A DNA stretch of 64,000 bases from Citrobacter rodentium NBRC 105723 = DSM 16636. Lineage in GTDB: Bacteria > Pseudomonadota > Gammaproteobacteria > Enterobacterales > Enterobacteriaceae. The notes beneath the pieces are model-generated. The model was not told the DNA's origin. It saw nothing but the letters and a program-made list of their open reading frames with translations, and searched no databases. Every line of letters begins with the position of its first letter. The stretch's first letter is position 1. Both the position numbers and the translations under genes were made by a program. The stretch is from positions 4,464,001 to 4,528,000 of the forward strand of contig NZ_CP082833.1 of the NCBI RefSeq assembly GCF_021278985.1. Reading direction: 5' to 3'. Positions 1 through 7,717 of this stretch are shown here, piece after piece.

Positions 1-8
1 GATTGATT

Positions 9-518
9 ATGTACACTTCAGGCTACGCAAATCGTTCTTCGTCATTCACCTCAACAGCGAACAAAATGGCGCGCGTCTCATCTGAGAAAGCCTCTGCCGG
101 GCTGATTAGCGAAGTGGTCTATCGCGAGGACCAGCCCATGATGACGCAGTTACTGCTGTTACCCCTTCTCCAGCAGCTTGGCCAGCAATCGCGCTGGCAG
201 CTGTGGCTGACGCCGCAACAAAAACTGAGCCGCGAATGGGTGCAGTCCGCCGGGCTGCCGCTCGCTAAAGTGATGCAAATTAATCAGCTTTCGCCCTGCC
301 ATACGCTGGAGTCGATGGTACGGGCGCTGCGCACCGGCAACTACAGCGTGGTGATCGGCTGGCTGGCTGAGGAGTTAACGGAAGAAGAACACGCCGAACT
401 GGTAAAAGCCGCCGATGAGGGTAATGCGATGGGCTTTATCATGCGGCCGGTTAGCGCACATGCTCATGCCACGAGACAGCAAACCGGGTTAAAAATTCAT
501 TCAAATTTGTATCACTGA
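9..518 (+). CDS. sulA: SOS cell division inhibitor SulA
   Basis: This 169-residue protein matches E. coli SulA along its whole length. SulA is made in the SOS response and blocks septation by binding FtsZ in the cytoplasm; Lon protease removes it when damage is repaired. Conserved signs are the central block VVYREDQPMMTQLLLLPLLQ, the WQLWLTPQQKLSREW segment, and the C-terminal tail ending HSNLYH, whose final His is needed for Lon recognition in E. coli. The ATG at 9 gives exactly the family length; an in-frame TTG at 3 would add two residues. The LexA-controlled promoter must lie left of the window. The gene runs in the same direction as ompA, as in E. coli. Confidence 0.97.
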   Translation: MYTSGYANRSSSFTSTANKMARVSSEKASAGLISEVVYREDQPMMTQLLLLPLLQQLGQQSRWQLWLTPQQKLSREWVQSAGLPLAKVMQINQLSPCHTLESMVRALRTGNYSVVIGWLAEELTEEEHAELVKAADEGNAMGFIMRPVSAHAHATRQQTGLKIHSNLYH

Positions 519-874
519 AGAAAATTAGGATTTATCCTGGAATTTTTTTTCGCTTCGCCTGTCGGCTTTGACGCTTAACGTTTTTTTTTGCGGGAACGCT
601 TGTCGGAAGCGGTTTCCGCGAATTTTAGCTGCCCGTTACTCTGCGTCAATTGTTAAATAATTTGTATACAAGCACTTTTTTTTCATATGCCTGACAGGGT
701 TCACACTTGTAACTTTTCAACTACGTTGTAGACTTTACATCGCCAGGGGTGCTCGGCATAAGCCGCAGATATCGGTAGAGTAACTATTGAGCATGGCCCC
801 CGGTGAAGGATTTAACCGTGTTATCTCGTTGGAGATATTCATGGCGTATTTTGGATGATAACGAGGCGCAAAAA
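519..874 (+). other. sulA-ompA intergenic region with ompA leader
   Basis: This 356-bp gap holds no gene. Its left part is T-rich: a tiny hairpin AGGA/TCCT (527-537) followed by a run of T is a weak candidate for the sulA terminator. From about 742 to 874 lies a long untranslated ompA leader, nearly identical to the E. coli ompA leader as I recall it. In E. coli this leader folds into stem-loops that make the mRNA unusually stable. Confidence 0.7.
707..742 (+). promoter_or_regulatory. ompA sigma-70 promoter
   Basis: A TTGTAA (-35, 707-712) and TAGACT (-10, 729-734) are separated by 16 bp. Initiation would fall at about 742, the G of the GCCAGGGG segment, which gives a leader of about 133 nt. 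This matches the known E. coli ompA start. The assignment is by motif and recalled E. coli sequence. Confidence 0.7.
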
Positions 875-1930
875 ATGAAAAAGACAGCTATCGCGATTGC
901 AGTGGCACTGGCTGGTTTCGCTACCGTAGCGCAGGCCGCTCCGAAAGATAACACCTGGTACACTGGTGCTAAACTGGGCTGGTCTCAGTACCACGACACC
1001 GGTTTCATCGACAACAATGGCCCGACCCACGAAAACCAACTGGGTGCCGGCGCCTTTGGTGGTTATCAGGTTAACCCGTACGTTGGCTTTGAAATGGGTT
1101 ACGACTGGTTAGGTCGTATGCCGTACAAAGGCAGCGTAGAAAACGGCGCTTACAAAGCTCAGGGCGTTCAGCTGACCGCTAAACTGGGTTACCCAATCAC
1201 TGACGATCTGGACATCTACACTCGTCTGGGTGGTATGGTATGGCGTGCGGACACCAAGTCTCACAATAACCTGACTGGTGCCTCCACTAAAGACCACGAC
1301 ACCGGCGTTTCTCCGGTATTCGCAGGTGGTATCGAGTGGGCTATGACCCGTGACATCGCTACCCGTCTGGAATACCAGTGGACCAACAACATCGGTGACG
1401 CTAACACCATCGGTACGCGTCCGGACAACGGCCTGCTGAGCGTAGGTGTTTCTTACCGTTTCGGTCAGCAGGAAGAAGCTGCGCCGATCGCTCCGGCTCC
1501 GGCACCGGCTCCGGAAGTACAGACCAAGCACTTCACTCTGAAGTCTGACGTTCTGTTCAACTTCAACAAAGCAACCCTGAAGCCAGAAGGCCAGCAGGCG
1601 CTGGATCAGATGTACAGCCAGCTGAGCAACCTGGATCCGAAAGACGGTTCCGTCGTGGTTCTGGGCTTCACTGACCGTATCGGTTCTGACACTTACAACC
1701 AGGGTCTGTCCGAAAAACGTGCTCAGTCCGTTGTTGATTACCTGATCTCTAAAGGTATCCCGGCTGACAAGATCTCCGCACGTGGTATGGGCGAATCCAA
1801 CCCGGTTACCGGCAGCACCTGTGACAACGTGAAAGCTCGCGCTGCACTGATCGACTGCCTGGCCCCGGATCGTCGCGTAGAGATCGAAGTTAAAGGCGTT
1901 AAAGACGTTGTAACTCAGCCGCAGGCTTAA
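875..1930 (+). CDS. ompA: Outer membrane protein A (OmpA)
   Basis: This 351-residue major outer-membrane protein anchors the outer membrane to peptidoglycan and serves as a phage and colicin receptor. The start MKKTAIAIAVALAGFATVAQA is a signal peptide cut after residue 21. An eight-stranded barrel follows (about 22-195), then an Ala-Pro hinge, then the periplasmic OmpA-like domain with the NFNKATLKPEG and TDRIGSDTYNQGLSEKRAQ motifs that bind diaminopimelate. Two Cys residues near the C-terminus (GSTCDN and IDCLAP) match the family disulfide. It is five residues longer than E. coli OmpA, mostly in surface loops. An upstream in-frame ATG at 803 lies inside the known leader and was rejected. 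The gene is monocistronic with its own terminator. Confidence 0.99.
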   Translation: MKKTAIAIAVALAGFATVAQAAPKDNTWYTGAKLGWSQYHDTGFIDNNGPTHENQLGAGAFGGYQVNPYVGFEMGYDWLGRMPYKGSVENGAYKAQGVQLTAKLGYPITDDLDIYTRLGGMVWRADTKSHNNLTGASTKDHDTGVSPVFAGGIEWAMTRDIATRLEYQWTNNIGDANTIGTRPDNGLLSVGVSYRFGQQEEAAPIAPAPAPAPEVQTKHFTLKSDVLFNFNKATLKPEGQQALDQMYSQLSNLDPKDGSVVVLGFTDRIGSDTYNQGLSEKRAQSVVDYLISKGIPADKISARGMGESNPVTGSTCDNVKARAALIDCLAPDRRVEIEVKGVKDVVTQPQA

Positions 1931-1943
1931 GTTTCCGTCTGAT

Positions 1944-1971
1944 AAAAAACCCCGCGCTGCGGGGTTTTTTT
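1944..1971 (+). terminator. ompA Rho-independent terminator
   Basis: Stem CCCCGC (1950-1955), loop GCT, stem GCGGGG (1959-1964), then a T run. The run of A before the stem lets it also act on the minus strand, against matP transcripts coming the other way. Confidence 0.92.
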
Positions 1972-2012
1972 ATGGCTTCCGTCCGTCACTCATGGCGTAA
2001 GAACAAAAACGT

Positions 2013-2465
2013 TCACTCCTTTCCCAGCAAGGCCTGCAGGTCCTGCTTGAGTGAAGACATCTTAGTGGCATACTTCTCTTTATTCTCGGCGTCTTCGATA
2101 AGCTGCACGATGGTTTCCGACAGCGTTTTGCCACGCCGTTGCGCCAGGCCCGCCAGACGTTGCCAGACCAGAAACTCCAGATCGATTGATTTCTTGCGCG
2201 TATGCTGATGTTCAGCGTTAAAATGCCGTTTACGTCTGGCGCGTATCGTCTGCTTCAGCCGGTTAAACAGCGCCGGGTTCAGGTGCTCTTCAATCCAGAC
2301 ATTCACCCGCACAGGTTCATTTTCAAGAGTAAGTAACATCTCCACGGCCTCCTGGGCAGCGCTGGCCTCCACGTAGCGGGTGATTAATTCCCCCTCGCGG
2401 TGCTTCTTCACCAGATACTTCCACTTCCAACCGCTTTCAAGGTTTTCAAGTTGTTGATATTTCAT
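2013..2465 (-). CDS. matP: Macrodomain Ter protein MatP
   Basis: This 150-residue DNA-binding protein organises the terminus macrodomain by binding matS sites and links them to the divisome through ZapB. It also keeps MukBEF off the terminus, so the mukFEB operon in this window encodes a functional partner. The protein matches E. coli MatP from [26 protein letters not shown] to [12 protein letters not shown]. It has an N-terminal four-helix part, a ribbon-helix-helix around [21 protein letters not shown], and a C-terminal coiled coil. It diverges from lonH and converges on ompA. Confidence 0.97.
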
Positions 2466-2611
2466 GGCGATCTCAATGTTACCGTGTCACTCCTATCAGA
2501 ATATCAGCTTTTTCGCCTTCTGAAGAAGAGAAACTTCAGACTGTGAGCACCCCGGCAACCCGTCGGTGCGTTTGCTTTCGCTTTCCACGTGTGAAGCGAT
2601 GAGGGTTACGC

Positions 2612-2617
2612 TATAAT
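2612..2617 (+). promoter_or_regulatory. Probable -10 element of lonH
   Basis: A perfect TATAAT lies 34 bp before the lonH start, in the divergent matP-lonH gap. No good -35 hexamer is seen at the right distance (GTGTGA at 2589-2594), so the promoter is weak or activated. Confidence 0.45.
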
Positions 2618-2650
2618 CGCGTCTTTTACAACAGACTAAAAACATCAACT

Positions 2651-4411
2651 TTGACCATTACGAAACTTGCATGGCGCGATCTGGTTCCTGATACTGAAAG
2701 TTATCAGGATGTTTTTGCGCAGTCACACGTTACTGACGAAAACAATACATTACTCAGTGATACTCAACCACGCTTACAGTTTGCCCTTGAGCAATTATTG
2801 CATCCCAGAGCTTCGTCTCCCTTTATGCTGGCGAAAGCGCCAGAGGAGCTTGAGTATCTTACTCTGCTGGCAGAAGCCGCCCGGACGCTGCAACATGACG
2901 CAGGCCGTCTGACCGGCGGTCATTACGACATATCCGGACACTCGATTCGCTATCGTGACGCCGAACAGGTTGATGACAATTTTGCCACCTCGTCGCAGGT
3001 GGTGATTGCAGACTGGGTGGAGGCCGAACAACTGTTCGGCTGTCTGCGCCAGTTCAATGGCGATATCACGCTGCAGCCGGGGCTGGTTCATCAGGCCAAC
3101 GGCGGTGTTCTGGTGATCTCGCTGCGCACCCTGCTCGCGCAGCCGCTGCTTTGGATGCGTCTGAAATCGATAGTCAGCCGTGGGCGTTTCGACTGGGTGG
3201 CCTTTGATGAATCCCGTCCGCTGCCGGTTTCTGTCCCTTCCATGCCGCTTAAGCTGCGGGTGCTGCTGGTCGGTGAACGCGAATCGCTGGCCGATTTTCA
3301 GGAGATGGAGCCGGAACTTGCCGAGCAGGCTATCTACAGTGAATTTGAAGACAACCTGCAAATTGTCGATGCGGAATCTATGGCGCAATGGTGCCGGTGG
3401 GTGAGCTGGACGGCAAAACGCAACCAGTTGCCCGTGCCGGCCACCGACGCCTGGGAACCGCTGGTGCGTGAAGCGGTACGCTATACTGGTGAGCAGGATA
3501 CGCTGCCGCTTAACCCGCTGTGGATTATCCGGCAGTTTACCGAAGTGGCTCCGCTTTGCGAAAGCGAGACCTGTAGCGGCGAACAGCTTAGCCTGATGCT
3601 GGCGCAGCGCGAATGGCGCGAAGGATTCCTCGCCGAACGGATGCAGGATGAAATCCTGCAGGAGCAGATACTGATTGAAACCGAAGGCGAACGCGTCGGC
3701 CAGATCAACGCCCTGTCGGTGATCGAGTTTCCCGGCCATCCGCGCGCTTTTGGCGAACCTTCACGCATCAGCTGCGTGGTGCATATCGGTGACGGCGAAT
3801 TTACCGACATTGAACGCAAAGCCGAGCTTGGCGGTAATATTCATGCTAAAGGCATGATGATTATGCAGGCGTTTTTAATGTCGGAGCTACAGCTCGAACA
3901 GCAACTCCCCTTCTCTGCTTCGCTCACCTTCGAGCAGTCGTACAGCGAAGTGGATGGCGACAGCGCCTCAATGGCCGAACTGTGCGCGCTGATCAGCGCG
4001 CTGGCTGGTGTGCCGGTTAATCAGCACATCGCCATTACCGGTTCTGTCGATCAGTTCGGCCGAGCTCAGCCGGTGGGCGGTCTGAACGAAAAAATCGAAG
4101 GCTTCTTCACGATTTGCCAGCAGCGAGAGTTAACCGGTAAGCAAGGGGTAATTATCCCGGCGGCCAATGTCCGGCATCTCAGCCTGCCACCGGCGCTGCT
4201 GAAAGCCGTTGAAGAAGATAAATTTACTGTCTGGGCGGTGGAAGACGTGACCGACGCGCTGCCGCTGCTGTTAAATCTGGTGTGGGACGGCGAAGGCCAG
4301 ACAACGCTGATGCAAACAATCCAGGAGCGCATCGCCCAGGCGACGCAACAGGATGGGCATCACCGTTTTCCGTGGCCGCTGCGCTGGCTGAACGGGTTTG
4401 TTCCGAACTGA
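2651..4411 (+). CDS. lonH: Lon-like protease LonH (YcbZ)
   Basis: This 586-residue protein matches E. coli YcbZ/LonH, a Lon-family serine protease with a degenerate N-terminal region and no canonical Walker A AAA+ motor. The C-terminal Lon domain carries the Ser-Lys dyad: Ser438 in GDSASMA and Lys481 in GGLNEKIEGF, spaced 43 residues apart as in true Lon. The start is a TTG at 2651, which gives the family length; the next Met is at residue 59 and no good ribosome binding site is seen. Cellular substrates are poorly known. fabA follows 68 bp downstream, and part of the fabA control region overlaps the 3' end of lonH. Confidence 0.93.
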   Translation: MTITKLAWRDLVPDTESYQDVFAQSHVTDENNTLLSDTQPRLQFALEQLLHPRASSPFMLAKAPEELEYLTLLAEAARTLQHDAGRLTGGHYDISGHSIRYRDAEQVDDNFATSSQVVIADWVEAEQLFGCLRQFNGDITLQPGLVHQANGGVLVISLRTLLAQPLLWMRLKSIVSRGRFDWVAFDESRPLPVSVPSMPLKLRVLLVGERESLADFQEMEPELAEQAIYSEFEDNLQIVDAESMAQWCRWVSWTAKRNQLPVPATDAWEPLVREAVRYTGEQDTLPLNPLWIIRQFTEVAPLCESETCSGEQLSLMLAQREWREGFLAERMQDEILQEQILIETEGERVGQINALSVIEFPGHPRAFGEPSRISCVVHIGDGEFTDIERKAELGGNIHAKGMMIMQAFLMSELQLEQQLPFSASLTFEQSYSEVDGDSASMAELCALISALAGVPVNQHIAITGSVDQFGRAQPVGGLNEKIEGFFTICQQRELTGKQGVIIPAANVRHLSLPPALLKAVEEDKFTVWAVEDVTDALPLLLNLVWDGEGQTTLMQTIQERIAQATQQDGHHRFPWPLRWLNGFVPN

Positions 4412-4441
4412 TCGGACTTGTTCAGCGTACACGTGTTAGCT
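4406..4441 (+). promoter_or_regulatory. FadR and FabR operators upstream of fabA
   Basis: A FadR-like site (4406-4422, AACTGATCGGACTTGTT) overlaps the lonH stop codon. An 18-bp FabR-type palindrome (4424-4441, AGCGTACACGTGTTAGCT) lies right next to it. In E. coli FadR activates fabA and FabR represses it, so unsaturated fatty acid synthesis follows acyl-CoA supply. The sites were identified by recalled consensus. Confidence 0.8.
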
Positions 4442-4479
4442 ATCCTGCGTGCTTCACTAAAATAAGGCTTACAGAGAAC

Positions 4480-4998
4480 ATGGTAGATAAACCCGAATCC
4501 TATACAAAAGAAGACCTTCTTGCCTCTGGTCGCGGTGAACTGTTTGGTGCGAAAGGGCCGCAATTGCCTGCGCCAGATATGCTGATGATGGACCGTGTCA
4601 CCAAATTATGCAAAACCGGCGGCAACTTCGACAAAGGTTACGTTGAAGCCGAGCTGGATATCAATCCGGATCTGTGGTTCTTCAAATGTCACTTTATCGG
4701 CGATCCGGTGATGCCGGGCTGCCTGGGGCTGGACGCAATGTGGCAGTTAGTAGGATTTTACCTCGGCTGGCTGGGCGGCGAAGGTAAAGGCCGCGCGCTG
4801 GGCGTGGGTCAGGTAAAATTCTCCGGCCAGATTCTGCCGACCGCGGAAAAAGTGACTTATCGTATTCACTTCAAGCGTGTCATGAACGGTCGTCTGATTA
4901 TGGGCATCGCAGATGGCGAAGTCCTGGTTGATGGTCGCCAGATCTATACTGCGAACGACCTGCGCGTAGGCCTGTTCAAGGACACTTCCGCTTTCTGA
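4480..4998 (+). CDS. fabA: 3-hydroxydecanoyl-ACP dehydratase/isomerase FabA
   Basis: This 172-residue cytosolic enzyme dehydrates 3-hydroxydecanoyl-ACP and isomerises the trans-2 product to cis-3-decenoyl-ACP, the entry point to unsaturated fatty acids. It has the hot-dog fold and the catalytic pair His71 and Asp85 (numbered with Met1) in the CHFIGDPVMPGCLGLD segment. The ATG at 4480 gives the E. coli length; an open frame reaches further upstream but runs through the FadR/FabR sites. Residue 69 is Lys, next to the active-site CH; as I recall, E. coli has Gly there. The gene has its own control region and a strong terminator. Confidence 0.98.
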   Translation: MVDKPESYTKEDLLASGRGELFGAKGPQLPAPDMLMMDRVTKLCKTGGNFDKGYVEAELDINPDLWFFKCHFIGDPVMPGCLGLDAMWQLVGFYLGWLGGEGKGRALGVGQVKFSGQILPTAEKVTYRIHFKRVMNGRLIMGIADGEVLVDGRQIYTANDLRVGLFKDTSAF

Positions 4999-5048
4999 TA
5001 TCCTGCCGGATAAACGGCCAGACGCCGTTTACCGTCGGTAAAAAAGGC

Positions 5049-5080
5049 GAAACCTCCGCAATGCGGAGGTTTCTTTTTCT
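5049..5080 (+). terminator. fabA terminator
   Basis: A perfect 11-bp stem GAAACCTCCGC/GCGGAGGTTTC with loop AAT (5049-5073) is followed by TTTTTCT. It lies between fabA and the convergent rmf gene. Confidence 0.93.
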
Positions 5081-5092
5081 AAAGAGACAGAA

Positions 5093-5260
5093 TCAGGCCA
5101 TTACCACCCTGTCAGCCATGGCTTCTCGCCAGCCTCCCAGCCAGTGCGACCTCTGATTCAACGTCTGATAGGGACACATTTCTTTTGAGCGTCCGGCAAT
5201 GCCGGCCTGATAACCACGTTGATGTGCCCGTTCCAGGCGATCTCGTTTTTGTCTCTTCAT
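5093..5260 (-). CDS. rmf: Ribosome modulation factor Rmf
   Basis: This 55-residue basic protein starts MKRQKRDRLERAHQRGYQAG and ends EAMADRVVMA, essentially E. coli Rmf with His for Gln near residue 39 (RSHWLGGW). Rmf pairs 70S ribosomes into inactive 100S dimers in stationary phase. The ATG is at 5260 and the TGA at 5093-5095. It is small and easily missed. It faces fabA convergently and follows pqiC, but has its own promoter and is separated from pqiC by a strong terminator. Confidence 0.96.
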   Translation of the reverse strand: MKRQKRDRLERAHQRGYQAGIAGRSKEMCPYQTLNQRSHWLGGWREAMADRVVMA

Positions 5261-5312
5261 GCCTCGTTTCCCTCATACTGATATGTGGTGGAAAAGAAAA
5301 CAGTGATTACAA

Positions 5313-5328
5313 AGTGTGCAATCACACT
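5313..5328. promoter_or_regulatory. Inverted repeat at the rmf transcription start
   Basis: AGTGTG-CAAT-CACACT is a perfect 6-bp inverted repeat with a 4-bp spacer. It sits just downstream of the rmf -10 box, where transcription should begin. It could be an operator or a 5' hairpin in the mRNA. No known regulator is assigned. Confidence 0.4.
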
Positions 5329-5331
5329 AAA

Positions 5332-5360
5332 CGAATACCGCGAAACATTGCCCGCGTCAA
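5332..5360 (-). promoter_or_regulatory. rmf promoter
   Basis: On the minus strand TTGACG (5355-5360) and TATTCG (5332-5337) are separated by 17 bp, a plausible sigma-70 promoter about 70 bp upstream of the rmf start. E. coli rmf is induced by ppGpp and slow growth. Confidence 0.65.
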
Positions 5361-5461
5361 TGCGCAAAATTCATGCCAGTGTCATATTTGTGAGCTACTG
5401 AATAACTCGGTTGTACAAAAAATGTGAAGCGGAACAACTTCCTGTTTCCCCCGGCAGGTAT

Positions 5462-5496
5462 AAAAAAACCGCCGCAACCAACAGGTTCACGGCGGT
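5462..5496 (-). terminator. pqiC terminator
   Basis: On the minus strand, stem ACCGCCG/CGGCGGT (5490-5496 and 5468-5474), with an inner AACC/GGTT stem, is followed by a run of seven T (A on the plus strand at 5462-5468). It ends the rlmL-uup-pqiABC run. Confidence 0.88.
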
Positions 5497-5516
5497 CAGA
5501 TTTACAAAAATTTAAG

Positions 5517-6080
5517 TTATGGCAGGCGCTTCAGCTCCTGCGCGATGGCGGCAGCCTCCTGACTCCAGGCAGCGGCCAGCACTTTCACCATCTCATCGTA
5601 ACCGTCCCGGGTCTGCACCGCTTCAATATGGAAAGGACGCTTAATCAGCTGTCCCTGGTGGTTCAGCAACAATTCTCCGCTGACAATGACTTTACCGTCA
5701 TAGCGGCCATGAAAACCGGTTACCGTCACGTTCAGCGTATCCTGTACGCTTCCCAGCGGCTGAGACGCCACCACCCATCCGGGCAGTTGCGTACTCAGAC
5801 TGGCGACCAGCGTATTGCGTAACTGCTGATCCAGCGGGCTGGCCCACAGATTATTGCTGGCGATAACATACTGAACGTCGCTGGTCTGATAGACCAAGCC
5901 GTTCCCGGCCAGATAATCCGGCACCGAAACCTGCTCCACCCACAGCAAACGGCTGCTCTGATTCGCCGTGCTCTGCACGCCGCTCTGCGCCACCGGGAGC
6001 TGGTAATAGCTCTTGTTTTCACCACCGGAGCTACAGGACGCCAGCAGGCACGCCATTACCACCACTCGCCACTTTTTCAT
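5517..6080 (-). CDS. pqiC: Outer-membrane lipoprotein PqiC (YmbA)
   Basis: This 187-residue lipoprotein starts MKKWRVVVMACLLASC; the lipobox is LLASC, so Cys16 becomes the lipidated first residue of the mature protein. The next residue is Ser, which suits transport to the outer membrane. It belongs to the ABC-type transport auxiliary (DUF330) family and forms the outer-membrane end of the PqiABC phospholipid transport system. It overlaps pqiB by 4 bp (ATGA), so translation is likely coupled. Confidence 0.95.
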   Translation of the reverse strand: MKKWRVVVMACLLASCSSGGENKSYYQLPVAQSGVQSTANQSSRLLWVEQVSVPDYLAGNGLVYQTSDVQYVIASNNLWASPLDQQLRNTLVASLSTQLPGWVVASQPLGSVQDTLNVTVTGFHGRYDGKVIVSGELLLNHQGQLIKRPFHIEAVQTRDGYDEMVKVLAAAWSQEAAAIAQELKRLP

Positions 6081-7717
6081 TGTTTCGCCCTCTTCGGCTC
6101 TGGATCTTTCTTATCCTTTGCTTCAAACACCAGCGCATTGCTCTTTTCATTCAGGGTTTTCAGCACCGGCTGGAGTTCACGAAGCACCTGATCGAGACGC
6201 TGCATATCGGCCACCATCTTGTTGTATGCCGCAGAGCCCGGCTGGAAGCCCTGCATACTGCGGTTCAGTTCGCGCAGGGTGTTCTGCATATCTGCTGGCA
6301 GCTGTTGCATCGACTGACTGGAGGTAAGCGCGTTCACATTGTCCAGCGTCGTTTGCAGACGCTTCATTGTGCGCTGGCTTTCCGACAGCGTGTTGGTCGC
6401 CTGTTGGATCATCGGGTTCAGCGGCAGGTTGTTGATCTTATCCAGCGCGTCCATCAGCCGCTGCTGGATCTGCGCCAGACCGCCGCTCACCGTCGGGATG
6501 ATCTGATAACCATTAAATTCGCGAATACCGCTGATCGGCGGCTCTTTCGGATAGAAGTCGAGATCGACATACAGCGCGCCAGTCACCAGATTCCCCGTTT
6601 TCAGCGAACCGCGTAAGCCGCGTTTTAGCAGATCGGCCAGATGGGCGCCGACATCCGTCTCTTCGCCCAGTTGCGCTTTCAGGCGCTCGGGTTCAATACG
6701 CACCAGCACCGGAATACGATAGTCGTTGTTAAAGACCTGGCGCATGTTCGGCACAAAGAAAGGCACTTTGCTTACCGTCCCCAGACGAATGCCGCGGAAC
6801 TCAAGCGGCGCGCCAGGCTGCAGCCCGCGGATCGAATCTTTGAAGAACATCAGATAGTCAATATGATCGGTATACAGCGAATCCTGAATGCTTTTCTGAT
6901 CGTCATACAGGCTGAAGGAGGACTTCTCGGCAACCGGCTGACCCAGCTCAAGCCCTTCGGGCACGTCAAAGCTGACGCCGCCGCCAAACAGCGTGCTCAG
7001 CGAGCCCATTTCAACGCGCATCCCGGCGGAGGTCAGATCCACCGCGATCCCGCTGTCCTTCCAGAAACGCACGTTGCTGGTGACCAGGCGGTCGTTCGGC
7101 GCATTGATAAACAGCTGATAGCTGATGGTGCGTTTCTGCGCATCAAAGGTGCTGGTCTCCACCGACCCGACCCGATAGCCGCGGAACAGCACCGGATCGC
7201 CCGGACTGAGCTGTCCGGCCTTTTTGCTGTCAAGCACCACCCGGATCCCCCTGGCGTCAGGCGGCGCCAGCGGCGGTGAATCCAGCAGTTGATAGCTCTC
7301 AGGCTGGGTGCCTTTGTTTCCCGGCTGCAGTTCTATATACGCGCCGGATAGCAGCGTGCCTAAGCCGCTGATCCCTTCACGCCCGACCTGGGGTTTCACG
7401 ACCCAAAAAACTGAGTCCTGATGCAGCAGCTTTTCCATTCCGGCATTGAGGCGCGCTTTAATTTCCACGTGCGTCAGATCGTCGGCCAGCGTCGCGCTCT
7501 CCACCACGCCCACGTCCACGCTTCGGCTTTTGATAGTGGTTTTTCCCCCCTCAATCCCCTCGGCATTGGTAGTGATCAGGGTGACTTCCGGCCCCTGGTG
7601 GCTGTAGTGATAAAACAGAACCCATGCCCCAATGAGTGCGGTGACAATGGGAAAAATCCACACGGGAGACCAGTTTTTCACCCTCTGCACTTTGGCTTCG
7701 CCATTTTTAGATTCCAT
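6077..7717 (-). CDS. pqiB: MCE-domain tunnel protein PqiB
   Basis: This 546-residue protein has a cytosolic N-tail, one membrane helix (about 20-40, WSPVWIFPIVTALIGAW), three MCE domains, and a long C-terminal helical part whose hexamer forms the periplasmic needle in E. coli PqiB. It bridges inner-membrane PqiA and outer-membrane PqiC for lipid movement. I chose the ATG at 7717, matching E. coli; an in-frame ATG at 7747 would add 10 residues inside pqiA. The chosen start overlaps the pqiA stop by 11 bp. E. coli pqi is induced by paraquat through SoxRS; the soxbox was not searched in detail here. Confidence 0.95.
   Translation of the reverse strand: MESKNGEAKVQRVKNWSPVWIFPIVTALIGAWVLFYHYSHQGPEVTLITTNAEGIEGGKTTIKSRSVDVGVVESATLADDLTHVEIKARLNAGMEKLLHQDSVFWVVKPQVGREGISGLGTLLSGAYIELQPGNKGTQPESYQLLDSPPLAPPDARGIRVVLDSKKAGQLSPGDPVLFRGYRVGSVETSTFDAQKRTISYQLFINAPNDRLVTSNVRFWKDSGIAVDLTSAGMRVEMGSLSTLFGGGVSFDVPEGLELGQPVAEKSSFSLYDDQKSIQDSLYTDHIDYLMFFKDSIRGLQPGAPLEFRGIRLGTVSKVPFFVPNMRQVFNNDYRIPVLVRIEPERLKAQLGEETDVGAHLADLLKRGLRGSLKTGNLVTGALYVDLDFYPKEPPISGIREFNGYQIIPTVSGGLAQIQQRLMDALDKINNLPLNPMIQQATNTLSESQRTMKRLQTTLDNVNALTSSQSMQQLPADMQNTLRELNRSMQGFQPGSAAYNKMVADMQRLDQVLRELQPVLKTLNEKSNALVFEAKDKKDPEPKRAKQ

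Noticed and set aside
5185..5427. Open frame opposite rmf
   Set aside because: It overlaps the rmf gene and its promoter on the other strand and has no similarity or ribosome site.
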